Shown: positions 36,851 to 48,907, counted from the first letter of the stretch. The stretch: 64,000 bases of DNA from Rugalucina vietnamica (GCA_964017185.1 OZ024870.1:56484312-56548311); one strand, 5' to 3'. Numbers and translations: made by a program. Notes: generated by a model from the letters alone, not told the origin.

Positions 36851-36856
36851 TTTATT
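36851..36856 (-). terminator. Poly(A) signal of the transposase-like gene
   Basis: AATAAA on the minus strand two bases after the TAA stop (36859-36861). A second AATAAA lies at 36805-36810. Confidence 0.4.
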
Positions 36857-36858
36857 GT

Positions 36859-37046
36859 TTATCTATTAAAACGCGCTCTATGAGCACTAACTATGTCTTC
36901 TTTCCTTGGTCTTGGTCCTGGTGTGCTGTGAGCCAATGGCTTTGGAGTGTTGGGGATTAACTGGCTGTTTGCACTCTTTGCTCTGGAGTAGCTCTTGTTC
37001 CGCTTCCTTTGTTCTAACAGGGATTCCATGAGTTTGTCAACATAGC
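36859..37046 (-). CDS. Transposase-like gene, last exon
   Basis: Reads GYVDKLMESLLEQRKRNKSY to ...AHRARFNR and stop TAA. Basic, Ser/Pro-rich tail. Acceptor TTTCTAG. Confidence 0.8.
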
Positions 37047-40000
37047 CTAGAAAGCAACAAATTAGATTATTAGTTGTTGAAAGTTAGTACATTGTATTGA
37101 CCAAGGTTTAACCTTAGTAATCTGAAACAAAAAGGTGAAAAAAACAAACAAAGAAAACAAACTATAAAATTCTAGAAATGAGTAGCTATGTTTATTCCAA
37201 TAGCTCAGGTTACAAAAATATAACAGCATGAGCTGCATCCCAGCCAACAATTTTTAGTCATGTCGGGACGGAGCCAATGCTTCCTCGGTTTTACCAGTAC
37301 TATATGGAGTTAATGTATTTTGCACAAGGACACAACATGATGGCGCCTGTGGGGATTGAACCTGGTATAATAAACCAGCGCAACAAAGTCCTTGTTACAT
37401 GGAGAAGCTAGATAGAGCTGACACCAAAACGAAAATAATTTGAATGATTTCAATAAAAGTGATCGATTATAAAGCATACCATATGTCTGATCTGACTTGA
37501 CTTCCTTGGCTACACCCTCTCCATGTCTAGACTTTGGAAATGAAACGGTCCACTGCAGTTCTCCAGTTTTTGTCACCGCCTGTGCCCTCCCAGCATTTTC
37601 ATTAAAATGCATTGCAGCCAAAGCCAATCTGAAATAAAAGATATTCTTTGTTAAACTAAAAAATTACAGTGTCAGACTAAAATAAAACAACAATTGAGAA
37701 AAGCAAGTAAAAATTGTTTTGCATGTTTTGTGCATTAACGTCCCAGTAAACATTTTCTCAGACATGAAACTGATCGTAAATGACAAACCTATTTTTGTGT
37801 AGATGATTATATGGTAAAACAAAGCTTCATAATAATTTGTAAAATTTGAATAAATGTGGTTTCTTCATGATACCATGAAAATTATGAGCCGCATCATGAG
37901 AAACCGGATTTTTACCTAGATGCAAAAACAAAAGGGCAAATCAGCTGTGCAGTAACTGCACAGCTGATCAGCGCCTTTTGTTTTCCTACACAGACAGTAC
38001 AATACCTTTCCAACCTGTAATCAAAATTTCAAGCTTCTAGGTTTCTTTTGTGACTGTTTAGACCGGTTTGTGTTGGACCTGGCCGGAAACCCCTTAACAT
38101 GCTTAAGACCGGTTTTCTCGCATCGCAGCTCATGTGGGAATTATAGACACAATATGCACACAGTGCCGAATCTAACAGAAATAACAAATACCTGGCCTCC
38201 ATCTGTGCATACATGTAATGGACAGCTTTAGCTGCGAAGTGACACACAACATTGTGGAAAGACTCAAGGGATGAGGTTTGTTCTGTGGGAGACAACTTCT
38301 TCACGTCATTCACAAGAAGCCTTCCCTTCACCACCTTCTCTACTTCAGCATAGGGTTTGAAACCTGAAAAACAATGTGTGTACTGTATAGTACATGAAGA
38401 ACAAAATCTGACAATAATCCCTGTATTTTTTTTATTATGTTTTTTTTTTGTTATTGTTCACTATTTACATAGCCATATTTTTCCTCAACCTTATTTTTTG
38501 GCATGAAAAACAAGCCAAATATTTTGCAGTTTGGGAAATTCTAAGTGAAAGTTGCCAAAATTAGGAATTTGACATGACTTAAAGTAAGAAATATTGATGG
38601 GATAGGGGGCATCTTTTCTGCCCCTGGAGATACACAGAAAATCAAATCCCATGAGATACAAATGTATACTAGTCATAGGCAGCAGTGCAGGGAAAAGTAT
38701 TAATTCTACTTCATTGTGCCAACAATAAAAGCAATGTGTTAGAAACAATATTTACCTTTTATCATCCAATCTCTGTCTTCAATTGTACCATGCTGACAAC
38801 GGGGAAATTTGTCACCATGCCCCTCGTGAACGTTGGTGATGTGGTTGAGGATGGATAACCACTTTTCTTGGACAAGTTCACCGTCTCCCCCACTGCTGGC
38901 CGCACACCAATACATGTGATTGCTGATAGACCTGGCCCACTTCTTCACTTTCTCACATCCCTTCTTCTTCCCCGCAGCTTCGAGCTTCTTATATACCCCT
39001 GCAAAAAGATAAAATTTAGGTGCATATACATGTATGTAAACATGCTGCTTGCAGTAGAGTAGTACATGCCATGTCTAATCTGGATTCAGTCTTTGCATGA
39101 GACTCGGAAAATTGCAGTATGGCATATTTATTCAAATCATTTAAGTGAAAGATTAACATATTTTCAAAAATTTCTTAATAGCGCCCTATTGAGATTATTT
39201 TAAGGATTTGCCCTGTTTGTGAACCCATTACAAAACCTTTCTACACTTTTAAAACTTATAAATGAATGACAATACCAACTGTAAACCAGGGGTCACAGGT
39301 TCAAATATGATCCCTGACTTCTACAGTATGTCAGAAGAGCCTATACACTGAGGTCCCATCTCAATATGACTTTAGCTGTTGGTGGGACTTTAAACCCAAA
39401 TCAATCAACCATACCTGGAGGCTGGTAAAATGCAAAAAGTTGGCTTCTTACATGGACAGTAGAAGTAAGGAACAGTAACATACCTTTGGCAACATGCCAT
39501 ACATCAAACCAGTGGTTGATGTGTGGGTTCTCTTCACGCATGTACTTTTTCACTGAGCTGTGGCGGTCTGTAACTAAGTCTGTGACGGTCATGTCGTTGG
39601 TGTCGATCACCCATTCAAGGCCCCTCTTCAAACCCTCCAGCTCCATGGCATGGGAACTTCCAACTTCATTGCTCTGTAATGCCAAAGACATACATGTACA
39701 TGAATGTACTGTGCATAAACATGATAAACTGTCTGATTATCTCTGTACCAAATATGTGCATCATGATAAAGTAGATCTTGCACACAATGTTACTGTCTTG
39801 CAACTAAATATACTGTGATGTTCATGTTGTTTGCTTGTTTGTTTTGTGGTTGACCATTGTACATTCCAGTCAATGTGGGGACAAAGTCACATCTAAGGTA
39901 TCCATAAACTTATCGCAACTTGTTTATAATTTATATAATGTTCTGCACATACACAATGTAGATAGAAAAAAACATTTCTGAACACACAGATGCCATGTGT

Positions 40001-43000
40001 GGTCAGTACTCAGTTCAATGCCATATCAAGATTTATTCGGATCACAATTACATGTGTAGCATATTTTCACACCACTTAGACTAGAGACAACAAATGTGTC
40101 TGAGAACAACCAACACAGATGGAATAAATTTTGTAACTCGTAAGACTGTAGTGTTCGAAAACCCTGTCAGGGAACAACTTTCCACAGGTCGATATATATG
40201 TGGAAAGATGTCCTAGATACATGTACATGCATTTATTATAATGTACATATTGTTGCACCTTTATTTCATCTGCATTGAATGTATCTGGATTAAGTGAGCT
40301 TTAGTAACTTTAAACAACTCCTGCAAAAATACATGTACAGTACTTTGAATCACTCTTACCTGTACTAATTGTATGTCGAGAACCTTCCCAGCCTCGAGGT
40401 CCAGCAGACTGTATGAACCATATTTGGCTGTGTGGCCTGGTGTACAGCAGCGCATATCTCCCGCTAGTCTTAGGAGTCTGTCTTCTTCCTTGATTGCTGC
40501 CACCATCTCTTGCTGTTGATCTCGCCAAACACTGATAATTGTCGGAGTCAAATATGCTGCTTGTATGCTGTTATATGTACTTATACTGATAGCAGCTATA
40601 TTTGCGAAGTTTAGAGCCCTCAAGTATTTAACTGGGCTGCTACCGGAGAACAATATTGCGGCACTAAGGGCTAAATTTCCCAGGGGCAAGTTGCCTGACA
40701 TCGGTTGTGTCCTCCAAGTGTTCACAGAGTCACAATTGAAGCACTGAATGTCACACACTAGTACTGAGCCTATTGTCCTCTTTGTTACACAAGTTTTTGA
40801 ACCACAAATCACACACTGGCCTAATAATTCGTCCAAACAGGATTCATATACTATGAATTTCTTTTCCTGGAGTTCATTCCTGTCTTTAGTAGTAAAGGTG
40901 TCATCTTCACAAGTACTTATGTCCTCTGGGTCAGGTTCCCAGTCTGGGTCATTTGGGTCATGTGTTGATCCGATTGAAAATAAACTGTCATTTAGACTCT
41001 CATTCATATGTTTTGTCCCTGGAATTTCCATTTTCACTTTCGTTTGAGTCCCTCTCTCAACATACTGGGGTTTCTCTGGGGGATACTGTATCAAGACACT
41101 TCTTCTTTTCTGAAATTATAATAATAAAGTAATATAACACTTGAACAGCAGTATGCATAAGATACGACACATAATAATCGTAGCATAAGGCCATCGTTAA
41201 AATTATTTCTGTTTGCTGTCTCCTGACCGACCCAACATTTTGGGCCCTACCCAAAAAATTTTACGGGATTCTGGGATTTTTTATTAATTTGTCTCCGCTG
41301 TCTAGATACATCTTTTCATTGGTCAAATTTTAAATCATATGATGTGCAAATGTTTTAAACTCTAGCTTTATGTATCAACCTTCACAGAAATTGCCATTTA
41401 TTACTTTATACATGTAATTGTAGATTCAGAAAAAAAAGTCAATAGCTTGAGATTGAAAAAAAAAAGACCTACCTACCGACCCACTCTAATATTTCTGGGT
41501 CGAATGACCGCAAACAAGATTTTTATATGATGGCCTTATAATGATAATAAAGCATCGGAAGTTACAGGTGGGCGAGGGTTCATGGTTCTATTTATGGAAG
41601 AACAGTAAGTAGTCTGTAGACAATGCAGCCCATTTGCTTTTTTTGTATACAGGTTTTGGTTTTCTTTTGAAATGGCTCCACTGTACATAACATTTATAAT
41701 ACAGCGTTATACTCACTGACTCTTTAAATAATAGAGTGAAACAAAAGGTCAATGATACAAACAACAGTCCTTATAGGACATCAGGAAAACATGTACGTGC
41801 AATGAATACTCCCTAAACCATGTAAACCCCCACTTTTATATAGTATAACTGGGGTATACTATGCGCCGTATGCGGGGGTATACCTATTTTTCTTATTTTT
41901 GCTCCTAACATATACAATGTACATGTATTGTGGGTACTCAATAGAACCGCCTCTAAGCAGTATCCACAATCTATGTTTTGGAGCAAAAATATTGAAAAAA
42001 TTATACTGAAAATTTCCATTTTAATCACTGTACAATGTACATGTATATTGTATGGGCATGTTTTCGTAATGGATGACTTACATGTATAATCATAGGTTTA
42101 TAAAAATATTCTAACCACTCTTTTGAAACCGCATGTAGTACAATAATTGCTTAAAATAGTAATTAGTTTAAGAAATGAATTTCATTTTTCTGGTGTTCAT
42201 GGAGCTATGAACCGCAGTGGGTCGCGTGCAAAGTGAATGAACCCCGAAGGGGTTCATGTAAGCTTTGCTAGCGACCCACTGCGGTTCATAGCTCCATGAA
42301 CAACAGAAAAATTAAACTCATTGCTTATATTTACATTCATTTCTCTCTATCGCTTGTTGAAAACTCACCAAGGCGGTCACATTTACCAGCAAACAGAGAA
42401 TCTACACAGTGTGTGTTCAAACAGCGGAACGGCGTCGACGTTTACAACGTCCAATCAGATTGGCGAGATTCATGTTTTTTGACGTCAAGTTTGAATTACG
42501 TCACGTCGCGTGACACAATGTTGTTCATGGAAGTATGAACACAGATGAACATCTAATGGTTCATCTAAGGAGGTTTTAGAAAAATGTAAATATATATATA
42601 TATGAATGGTAGACAACATTTTTTACATATATACTTACGACAAGATTTTTAGGGGTCTGTGTCTGCATTGAAAAACTTTCTCGGCATTTGTTGTTGATCT
42701 CTTCAGTCTTGGTTCGTTTACTTGGATGTTGTGTTGTTGACTTGGATGGGATAGAGTCTTGGTTTTGTTGATTATCTGACAGATTCACCGACACACATGA
42801 AGTAGTTTTTGATTCAGAATGTGACATATCCATTTCCACCTTTTGTTGAGATGATGCTACATCAGCAAACCATGATAATGAACACTGACTTGTTTGAGAA
42901 ACACTATTCACCGTGGACGCCACACTAGCAAACCATGCTAATGGGCACTGGCTAGATGGTGTAGTCTGACATGTTGTCTGGGATGTTGCCGTGGTGGTCA

Positions 43001-43166
43001 GTACAGTTGTTGTAGTCACTGCTGATGTTACACATGTTGTTGGTTGATACACTACATTTAGGGGCACAGCTTCGAATGGTCCATAGTCCATAAATGAGTC
43101 AGAGCTGGTCTCAGGTGCATTTTCTTCTGATGGAGGCTCAACTGATTTGGTCAGGGTTGATTTAAT
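36859..43166 (-). CDS. Transposase-derived (DDE-type, Kolobok-like) multi-exon gene, 5' incomplete
   Basis: Seven exons, minus strand: 43166-42639, 41109-40360, 39673-39484, 38998-38756, 38363-38192, 37628-37480, 37046-36859. All introns are GT-AG and phases agree, giving 739 residues with no internal stop. Counting from the first visible codon: a Ser/Thr/Gln-rich N-terminus (1-176); a Cys finger CVICG...C...C..C (275-302) then NTWRTQP; GDMRCCTPGHTAKYGSYS (393-410); LVTDRH (459-464); HWFDVWHVAK (480-489); SNHMYWC; NHITNVHEGH; LESFH (603-607); LAAMHFNENAGRAQA. Such proteins are common as multi-copy transposase-like genes in marine invertebrates and fish. Asp/Glu in TDRH, FDVWH and LESFH are candidate catalytic residues. 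RCC replaces the RCD I would expect. The start exon was not found; Met at 43091 is an alternative start (714 aa). Either an intact transposon gene or a domesticated one. Confidence 0.82.
37232..37375 (+). repeat. SINE-like repeat in the intron (same family as 28598)
   Basis: Contains GTCGGGACGGAGCCAATG, TACCAGTACTATATGGAG and GGGGATTGAACCTGG. Confidence 0.6.
37480..37628 (-). CDS. Transposase-like gene, exon 6 of 7 seen
   Basis: Reads LALAAMHFNENAGRAQAVTK to SFPKSRHGEGVAKEVKSDQ. The HFNEN...QA block is typical of the family. Confidence 0.82.
37884..38131 (+). mobile_element. MITE family A copy (intron)
   Basis: GAGCCGCATCATGAG left, GGTTTTCTCGCATCG right. Hairpin CTGTGCAGTAACTGCACAG at the centre. 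It lies 60 bases from a splice donor. Confidence 0.8.
38192..38363 (-). CDS. Transposase-like gene, exon 5
   Basis: Reads FKPYAEVEKVVKGRLLVNDV then KKLSPTEQTSSLESFHNVV. It carries the LESFH motif with a candidate catalytic Glu and the FAAKAVHYMYAQMEAR block. Confidence 0.84.
38756..38998 (-). CDS. Transposase-like gene, exon 4
   Basis: Reads VYKKLEAAGKKKGCEKVKKW, then SISNHMYWC, KWLSILNHITNVHEGHG and FPRCQH. The spaced His/Cys residues are family features. Confidence 0.84.
39484..39673 (-). CDS. Transposase-like gene, exon 3 (core motifs)
   Basis: Reads SNEVGSSHAMELEGLKRGLE, then DLVTDRHSSVKKYM and HINHWFDVWHVAK. It holds two of the candidate acidic catalytic positions. Confidence 0.86.
40360..41109 (-). 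CDS. Transposase-like gene, exon 2 (Cys finger and N-terminal core)
   Basis: 250 residues in phase 0: KRRSV at the start, acidic linker (DPNDPDWEPDPED), Cys finger, GNLALSAAILFSGSSPVKYL, STYNSIQAAYLTPTIISVW, GDMRCCTPGHTAKYGSYSLL, ending LVQ at the GTAAGA donor. Confidence 0.85.
41779..42072 (+). mobile_element. MITE family B copy
   Basis: Starts CATCAGGAAAACATGTACGT, ends GGGCATGTTTTCGTAATGG. Core arms TTATTTTTGCTCCTAACATA and TCTATGTTTTGGAGCAAAAA. It lies in the intron between exons 1 and 2 of the transposase-like gene. Confidence 0.85.
42185..42311. mobile_element. Fold-back element with 41-bp arms
   Basis: 42185-42225 (containing TTCATGGAGCTATGAACCGC and AGTGGGTCGC) is inverted at 42271-42311 with a single mismatch. 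The loop holds a second hairpin (GAACCCCGAAGGGGTTC). A related GTTCATGGAAGTATGAAC at about 42524-42541 may be the true far end. Confidence 0.85.
42639..43166 (-). CDS. Transposase-like gene, first visible exon
   Basis: Phase 0 from acceptor CTTTCAG: IKSTLTKSVEPPSEENAPET leading to MDYGPFEAVPLN, then low-complexity TTTTVLTTTATSQTTCQTT and two related peptides PLAWFASVAS and SLSWFADVAS. The donor after KNLV is GTAAGT. Probably disordered. Confidence 0.75.
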
Positions 43167-43169
43167 CTG

Positions 43170-45320
43170 AAAGATTAGGAAACATAAATTATTTTAGGAA
43201 ACATAAATAATCTATTTATTTATCAAATTCTTTACTTGTATTTCACTACAAGATGGTGTGTTTTATACGTTATATTACTGTTTTTGCTAAATGTGATTTA
43301 TTATGTTGGCACTAAATGTGTCATAAAAAGATCGTTGCCATTTATACAGTAATTCTATACTCTAACAATAAATCAGCAAAGACAGCTAAGAACATTATTA
43401 AAAGACACGTGAAAAACATTAGTATCATTTGCCAATAATTGCATCTTTGGTACACGAGTGCACGTATGTTTTATTATGCAAGTGCTCCGTGTGCAAAAAA
43501 TCTTTAAACGGCGTCTCCTCTTCTGTAGTATAAAGTTTATGCACCAGTCATTTGTAACCACTGCTCTCCACCTATGGGGATAGGTGGTGGATGACCGGAC
43601 TAAAGAGCGGAGCAATAACTTTCGATTGTCCCTGCAGTGCATTGGAAATGACAGGGTTTTGGCATTAGGAGCTTAACCCAAGAAAAATGCAAATAGCAGT
43701 TTTGGCCTCTAGTTTGTCCCCTAGTGGTAAGGCCCTTGTCTCGTAGATGGGGGCAGTGGTTACAAATGACAATCTCTTTCTAGGATGTAAAAGTTGCGAA
43801 AAAAGTTTTAAAAAAGTAAACAAAAAAAAATGGTTTAAAAAGAAAGGCACCGCTTGGTTCGAATCTCTTATTATAAAGGTACCGGTTATACAAAATGCTT
43901 TGTTTGTATTTTTGTATGTGCGTGTATTTATAGAAAAAATATAAGTTTTAACCCAAAACATTTTATTGGTTTTTCGTGCCAATTATTTGCATTCCTAATA
44001 TTACGAAAATTAAATCACTTGTATGTTTCTCTTTTCAGGAGGCGTAAACGTAAACAGAAAACAACATCAAATAAAAGTTGATTTTTGAAGAGTTAAGGTA
44101 AATCATTATACTTGTCTTCATATCATGGAAACTTTCTCGGTTATAAGACACATTAGATATTAAGGGGCTAACATACTTTTAATGGTTTTATTTTCAAAGA
44201 TTTTAACAGTTAATGGAACATCATAAAAAAGTTAAAAGCGCTGTTTACAAAGTTCTTTGCAGGTAAAAGCAGCTGGTGGTTTATATACTTAAGGACTTAA
44301 AATACGCAACACACTAAATTTCAACTTTTACGTATGCATTTGACGTTTTGATGAAATCCTTTTATGAAATGACATACTTACTGCTTTTTGCACGTGATGA
44401 AATGAGAAAACGTCATTTTATTGACAAAATCAACGACAAAGCGTCAAAAACCATGAAAAACGCAAATTGTAACGTAAACGTCGGGGCGAAGGGGAAGATC
44501 ACAAATTCTTTGCATGTGGGTTACGTGACGTCGACTTGATAATGTGCAATAAAGACTAGGATCATTGTATACTTAGATGCCGTCCCATGTTACGTTAAAT
44601 CTTGTTAACGGTATGCTGAAGTTTACAATAACGAAAAATGAGTAATTAACGTCATTTAAATCATTCGATTTTGGCTTTTTTGTACCTAAACGGTTTATAT
44701 CGAACCAACATACAACACGACGTGCTTTTTAATCAACAGTGACGTCACAGGTACCGTAGAAATGGATCATCGGAGCGTTTGTTTTGACGTTCGTTTAACA
44801 GAAAATCACGTTATGTAAAGGAGCGAAGCGGATTATATGCTTTGAGTAAACACTCTATTCACGCACTGTAATCAAACGTTTGGCAATTGATCATTTTTTA
44901 AATCAGAAAATTTGAAAACCATAATGAGAGTCTTTAAAATGCAGAATGTTGGATTTTGATGTTATTTCGAACCTCTCCAAGATGTATTAGCCCACAAAAA
45001 TCATAATTTTGTTAAATTTCTGTTTAATTTTCCAAATTTCTTCATTTTCAAAATTCCGTAGCCATTTTGCTGTATTTACATTTTTCAAGTTTGTAGCGGT
45101 GTGTTTATTTCTTATGTAGTTATATAAGGTTTTACAATGTTATGAGTAGTATGTAGATTTTTTAGATTACATTTTGTCTCCTAGTTTTGGACTGCCTATG
45201 ACAGGCAGATGTAGATATCACACTCTTATTATGTAGTATTTAGTAAGCCTCTGAAGAAGCCGAAAGGCGAAAGCGCGCTCAGGCACAAATAGGATTTTGC
45301 ACTGTTGATGATAAAATCTC
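43170..45320. other. Upstream of the transposase-like gene, no coding exon identified
   Basis: The missing 5' exon should lie here or beyond. A TGACGTCA palindrome at 44740-44747 in a locally CpG-richer stretch (44500-44900) is a possible promoter, by analogy with the P2X7-domain gene. No start codon with a phase-0 donor was convincingly found. Confidence 0.3.
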
Positions 45321-45324
45321 CACT

Positions 45325-45326
<2 letters not shown>

Positions 45327-45405
<79 letters not shown>
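45327..45405 (+). repeat. AT dinucleotide microsatellite
   Basis: 79 bases of uninterrupted AT, absent from the duplicate copy at about 54890. Confidence 0.97.
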
Positions 45406-45408
<3 letters not shown>

Positions 45409-46884
45409 CCCTGTAGTTCAAGTCCAACAGTGCGTTAATGTAATTGTCCACTCTGCTTGGTCTCAAGCAACAAACATCTTCTGATTGCCCAAGTTTCCTA
45501 TAATTTTTGGTTAAATCGTAAATCATCGTCGAAGTGTGGGCGTTATCTGTTTGCGCTTTCTCTGACAAGTAACGCTAATATCTTTTTCATGTTTTTTTTC
45601 CACATTCGATATTAGTCTGATGTCCGAGTATGGTGTTAGATTTATTGAAAATATTAAGAGGCTAAACGTTGAGCATTCAAATTGACATCCTTCTACAGAT
45701 GTACTTTGTTTTATGGTGTACAAGATCAGATGTCGCAGTCTATACCCGAACTAACAGTGATGTATCGCCATATATGCATGTTTGTTTTCTTATAGCTGCA
45801 AGTTTATTTATACGATGCATTGAGGTCTGCACAAATGTAAACCAAGAAGTCTTGCATTAAACTAAATGTGATTGTATGCCCAACGGGTCCCGCATGAACA
45901 GCATGAAAAAGTCACCAAATTGTTCTCAAGATACAAAATTACGTTTAATCATGTTTATGTGATCCTTTGTTTCGCAGCGAATCGTGTCCCTCATTACAGA
46001 TTTAAACTTATTTTCGAAAAAGATCTGTCTCCTGCCAGACTACAATACAACCGTGTCCCTGCATGATTAGTTGAGAATGTGTTAGAATAACAGAAAATAA
46101 GACCATACACCAGCATGATACGTGCTAAATACGCAAGAGTCAAGGTGTAAATTATCAAAACACCTAGAGTTGGAAAACATTATATCATCATTATCACAAC
46201 ATGCTATAGTTTCCTCTAATCATTATACGTGTGTCTGGTGAATAAAAGTCAAAGTCTGTTGGAGGTGAATAAATGGTTTGGATAAATTGTTTCGACGAAA
46301 ACATGGGAATACTCTTGAATTAATGGTTAATGGGAGGAACCCAAATGTTTAATGGGAAGTTTATTACTGAATGATTTACTAAAATTGAACAAATGACCTA
46401 CTCCATCATCTATTAAGCTATCTATAAAGGCAATAATTCGATTACACGATTGTTTGGAATCAGAATAAAAGTGTTTTTTTTTTATTTGTTCGACACTCTG
46501 CATTGCTTGTTTCAGCCCTCGTGTTCACGTCGAGATTCAGACCAATGAAACGGAAATTTTCTTTCGTGTTACATGTCACGAACTTGAACTTGTTGCGAAT
46601 GAGATCGAACATAATGTATGATATTTTTAAAACACAATGATAACATTGATAAGTGAAAAAATGTATTTCAATGCTTTTCTGATCCGAGAAGAATGACATT
46701 ACTAATATTTTAACAGGATGTGAATTGGCAACAAAGCGGGCTTTCTGTGGGGGCAGGGGACAATACTCAGTCCTTATGTCTGGGTTTTAAACATCAGATA
46801 ATATTATTTTACCGATATAACGACATACTCTTTTTTGAGTGCATGTACAACAAGTAAGCGCAAGGAAAAGAGAAGCCATATACG

Positions 46885-47853
46885 AGGGTTGTCCCAAAAG
46901 TTCCATTACACTCACTGTTTTGCCACAATAAAAGCACGTCAGAGCTTACAACACTTATGATCACTAAGGACTATATCTAAGGGCTTTGGGTGCAAATTTT
47001 CGTACTGCTACGTGCATTTGTTAAAATGCAGCGGAGGTTTGAACCTTTGTTCCCCTCCTGCACCGGAGCAGGTCTAATGTCGTTGCCGTTAATTCTGATT
47101 TTTTCTTAATATTTTGCCGTTTGGATGAATACACTACAAACAAAAAATCTACTTCAAAATTAGATTTATATTTAGCTTAACGATACTGTTGCATATATTT
47201 GGAAATCTGTGTAAAATATTTATAAGCAATTCGTCAAAATAATGCTATAAAGATCAGTCATGCAAAATAAGAATAATTTGGTCAAGTATTATTACTGTTA
47301 GCTGATATATCGTTTTAAAAGTAGGTGTTGTGTTATAGTATTGAAGTCACCAACTTATATCAACCTAAACATTTGCTTGGTTTCCATTAAAGAACATATT
47401 TTAGATGTTTAAATATAACGACCCTGTATTTTTGCTCCGCATGTTTTTCACGACGTTGTAATTTTGTCGTTGAATTTTTATAGGTTAGCTATCTTATTTG
47501 TCACCCAAAGTATCAAATCGTTCTCAAATTTCATAACATTATCACTAAATGATGCCCATAGAATAGTAGTTAGGCTGGTATATTTTTCTAAATGATCACA
47601 TTATACCTATGTTGATTTAGCAGGTTGCGAAAAATAGAAATTACGAAAACATTTTACATAATTTGACTTGCTCCGGTCATGCCTACTTATGGTAACCAAG
47701 GTAACTGTAGCAGTGAGGTCATTGAAGTGAGTATCATTTTGTACAGTAAAATAAGTTCCAATATGGCCAATAATTCTGCATGAGTAACTGTTGTTGGTTC
47801 CAGCTATGCGTTCAGAATAAAATGTATGTGTAACGGGACTTTTGGGACAAGCC
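46885..47853. mobile_element. Mariner-type non-autonomous element
   Basis: TA dinucleotides flank matching inverted ends: CGAGGGTTGTCCCAAAAGTT with CATTACAC at the left, and on the opposite strand CGTGGCTTGTCCCAAAAGTC with CGTTACAC at the right. The TA target and CGAGGGTTGTCC-type ends are typical of Tc1/mariner. The interior (about 0.9 kb) has no recognisable DD(E/D) transposase. Confidence 0.8.
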
Positions 47854-48907
47854 ACGTACTTTCAAGAGTGTCATAAGTACCAATGTAATAATTGTTTGAG
47901 CCAAATAAATTTAGAATAAGTCATATACTTTAAAAAAGATCATTACGGATTGACATCTTTTACGACATTATTCGTGGAGGCAATCGTATGTTCCTTATTA
48001 ACCATTACTAAAACATAAATTCCAGGTACATGTGAGGTTTCGCAACGTATTTAGCATTAATGGACCTTTAATGATGATAGAACATGCAATTCTGACATCT
48101 CAATACATTGTCTATGAGCACTGTATTGTCAAGTTGTCTGAGGATAGGAAATCTAAATAAACAGTAAACAGTCTGTGGGCCATAAAAATCAGAAAGATTT
48201 CCCATAGAACATGTGCTATTGCATCTTTATTATTCCCAGTATGGATTGTGGATCTATTCTGAAAGTGTTTGAATGGTATCCGTAGTATGCGTTAGTGGAT
48301 ATCATAATTTTACAGTCGGAGATAGCGTTATACATTTCGATGTTGCAGGTGGTTAAAACGTTTAATGCCTTTAGTGTAACGTGCCATTTTATTTCCGTTG
48401 GTCGTCTGTATGACTGCCCAAACAAACCAACCAGAGCTAAACACTTAGTGACTTAAATATAATTAGCAATATAAGGAAATACATAAACACTGTAGCTTTT
48501 TTTCTTTTTTCTACTTGTCTCTATTTTATTTAGTTTGAATTGTATTCTATACGACAGAAAAGTCTTATATCTACAGAATCATCTCCCCAGAGAACTGACT
48601 GACATGCAAGCGGAAAACATACAAGACGTTTTAATTATTTTTCTACAGTTGCTTATGGTCTAGATGTGTATCCCGTGTCAGACAAAACAATTATAACCTT
48701 AAGAAATCGATTAATAATTCTAGATACCAACAAGAACTTCATATTGCTCGGCAGTCTCGAGTTTGCACTGTCCCCAAAGGTCATTCTGAGATAATAATTC
48801 TGCCTTGGTGCTCTCTGTCATTTTTTAAAATATATTTCATGCGTGTAGCCATTTAGTTCCATTTGAGTAAATCAGTAAAATGTTTCTACATGTATAAGGA
48901 AAATGTT

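Larger units (their letters stand above)
43430..48250. repeat. Segmental duplicate 2, left copy
   Basis: Blocks 43430-44300, 45410-46840 and 47880-48290 match 53280-53960, 54890-57400 and 57640-57880/58600-58680. Both copies keep an exon-like piece: TTTCAG then codons for RRKRKQKTTS and a stop (44038, 53711). Middle parts (44300-45400 against 54000-54890) differ. Confidence 0.7.

Noticed and set aside
40748-41047. 99-codon plus-strand frame
   Set aside because: Antisense shadow of the transposase-like exon 41109-40360.
43710-43880. tRNA-like boxes (CCTAGTGGTAAGGC at about 43721 and GGTTCGAATC at 43856)
   Set aside because: They lie about 135 bases apart, too far for a tRNA, and no fold links them; possibly an old broken SINE.
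29500-45000. Outer inverted ends framing both genes as a single transposon
   Set aside because: I compared the flanks at 29.5-29.8 kb with 43.2-45.1 kb and saw only short chance matches, so the single-element idea is left as a hypothesis.
45218-45568. 116-codon minus-strand frame containing a long YI repeat
   Set aside because: Read-through of the AT microsatellite.
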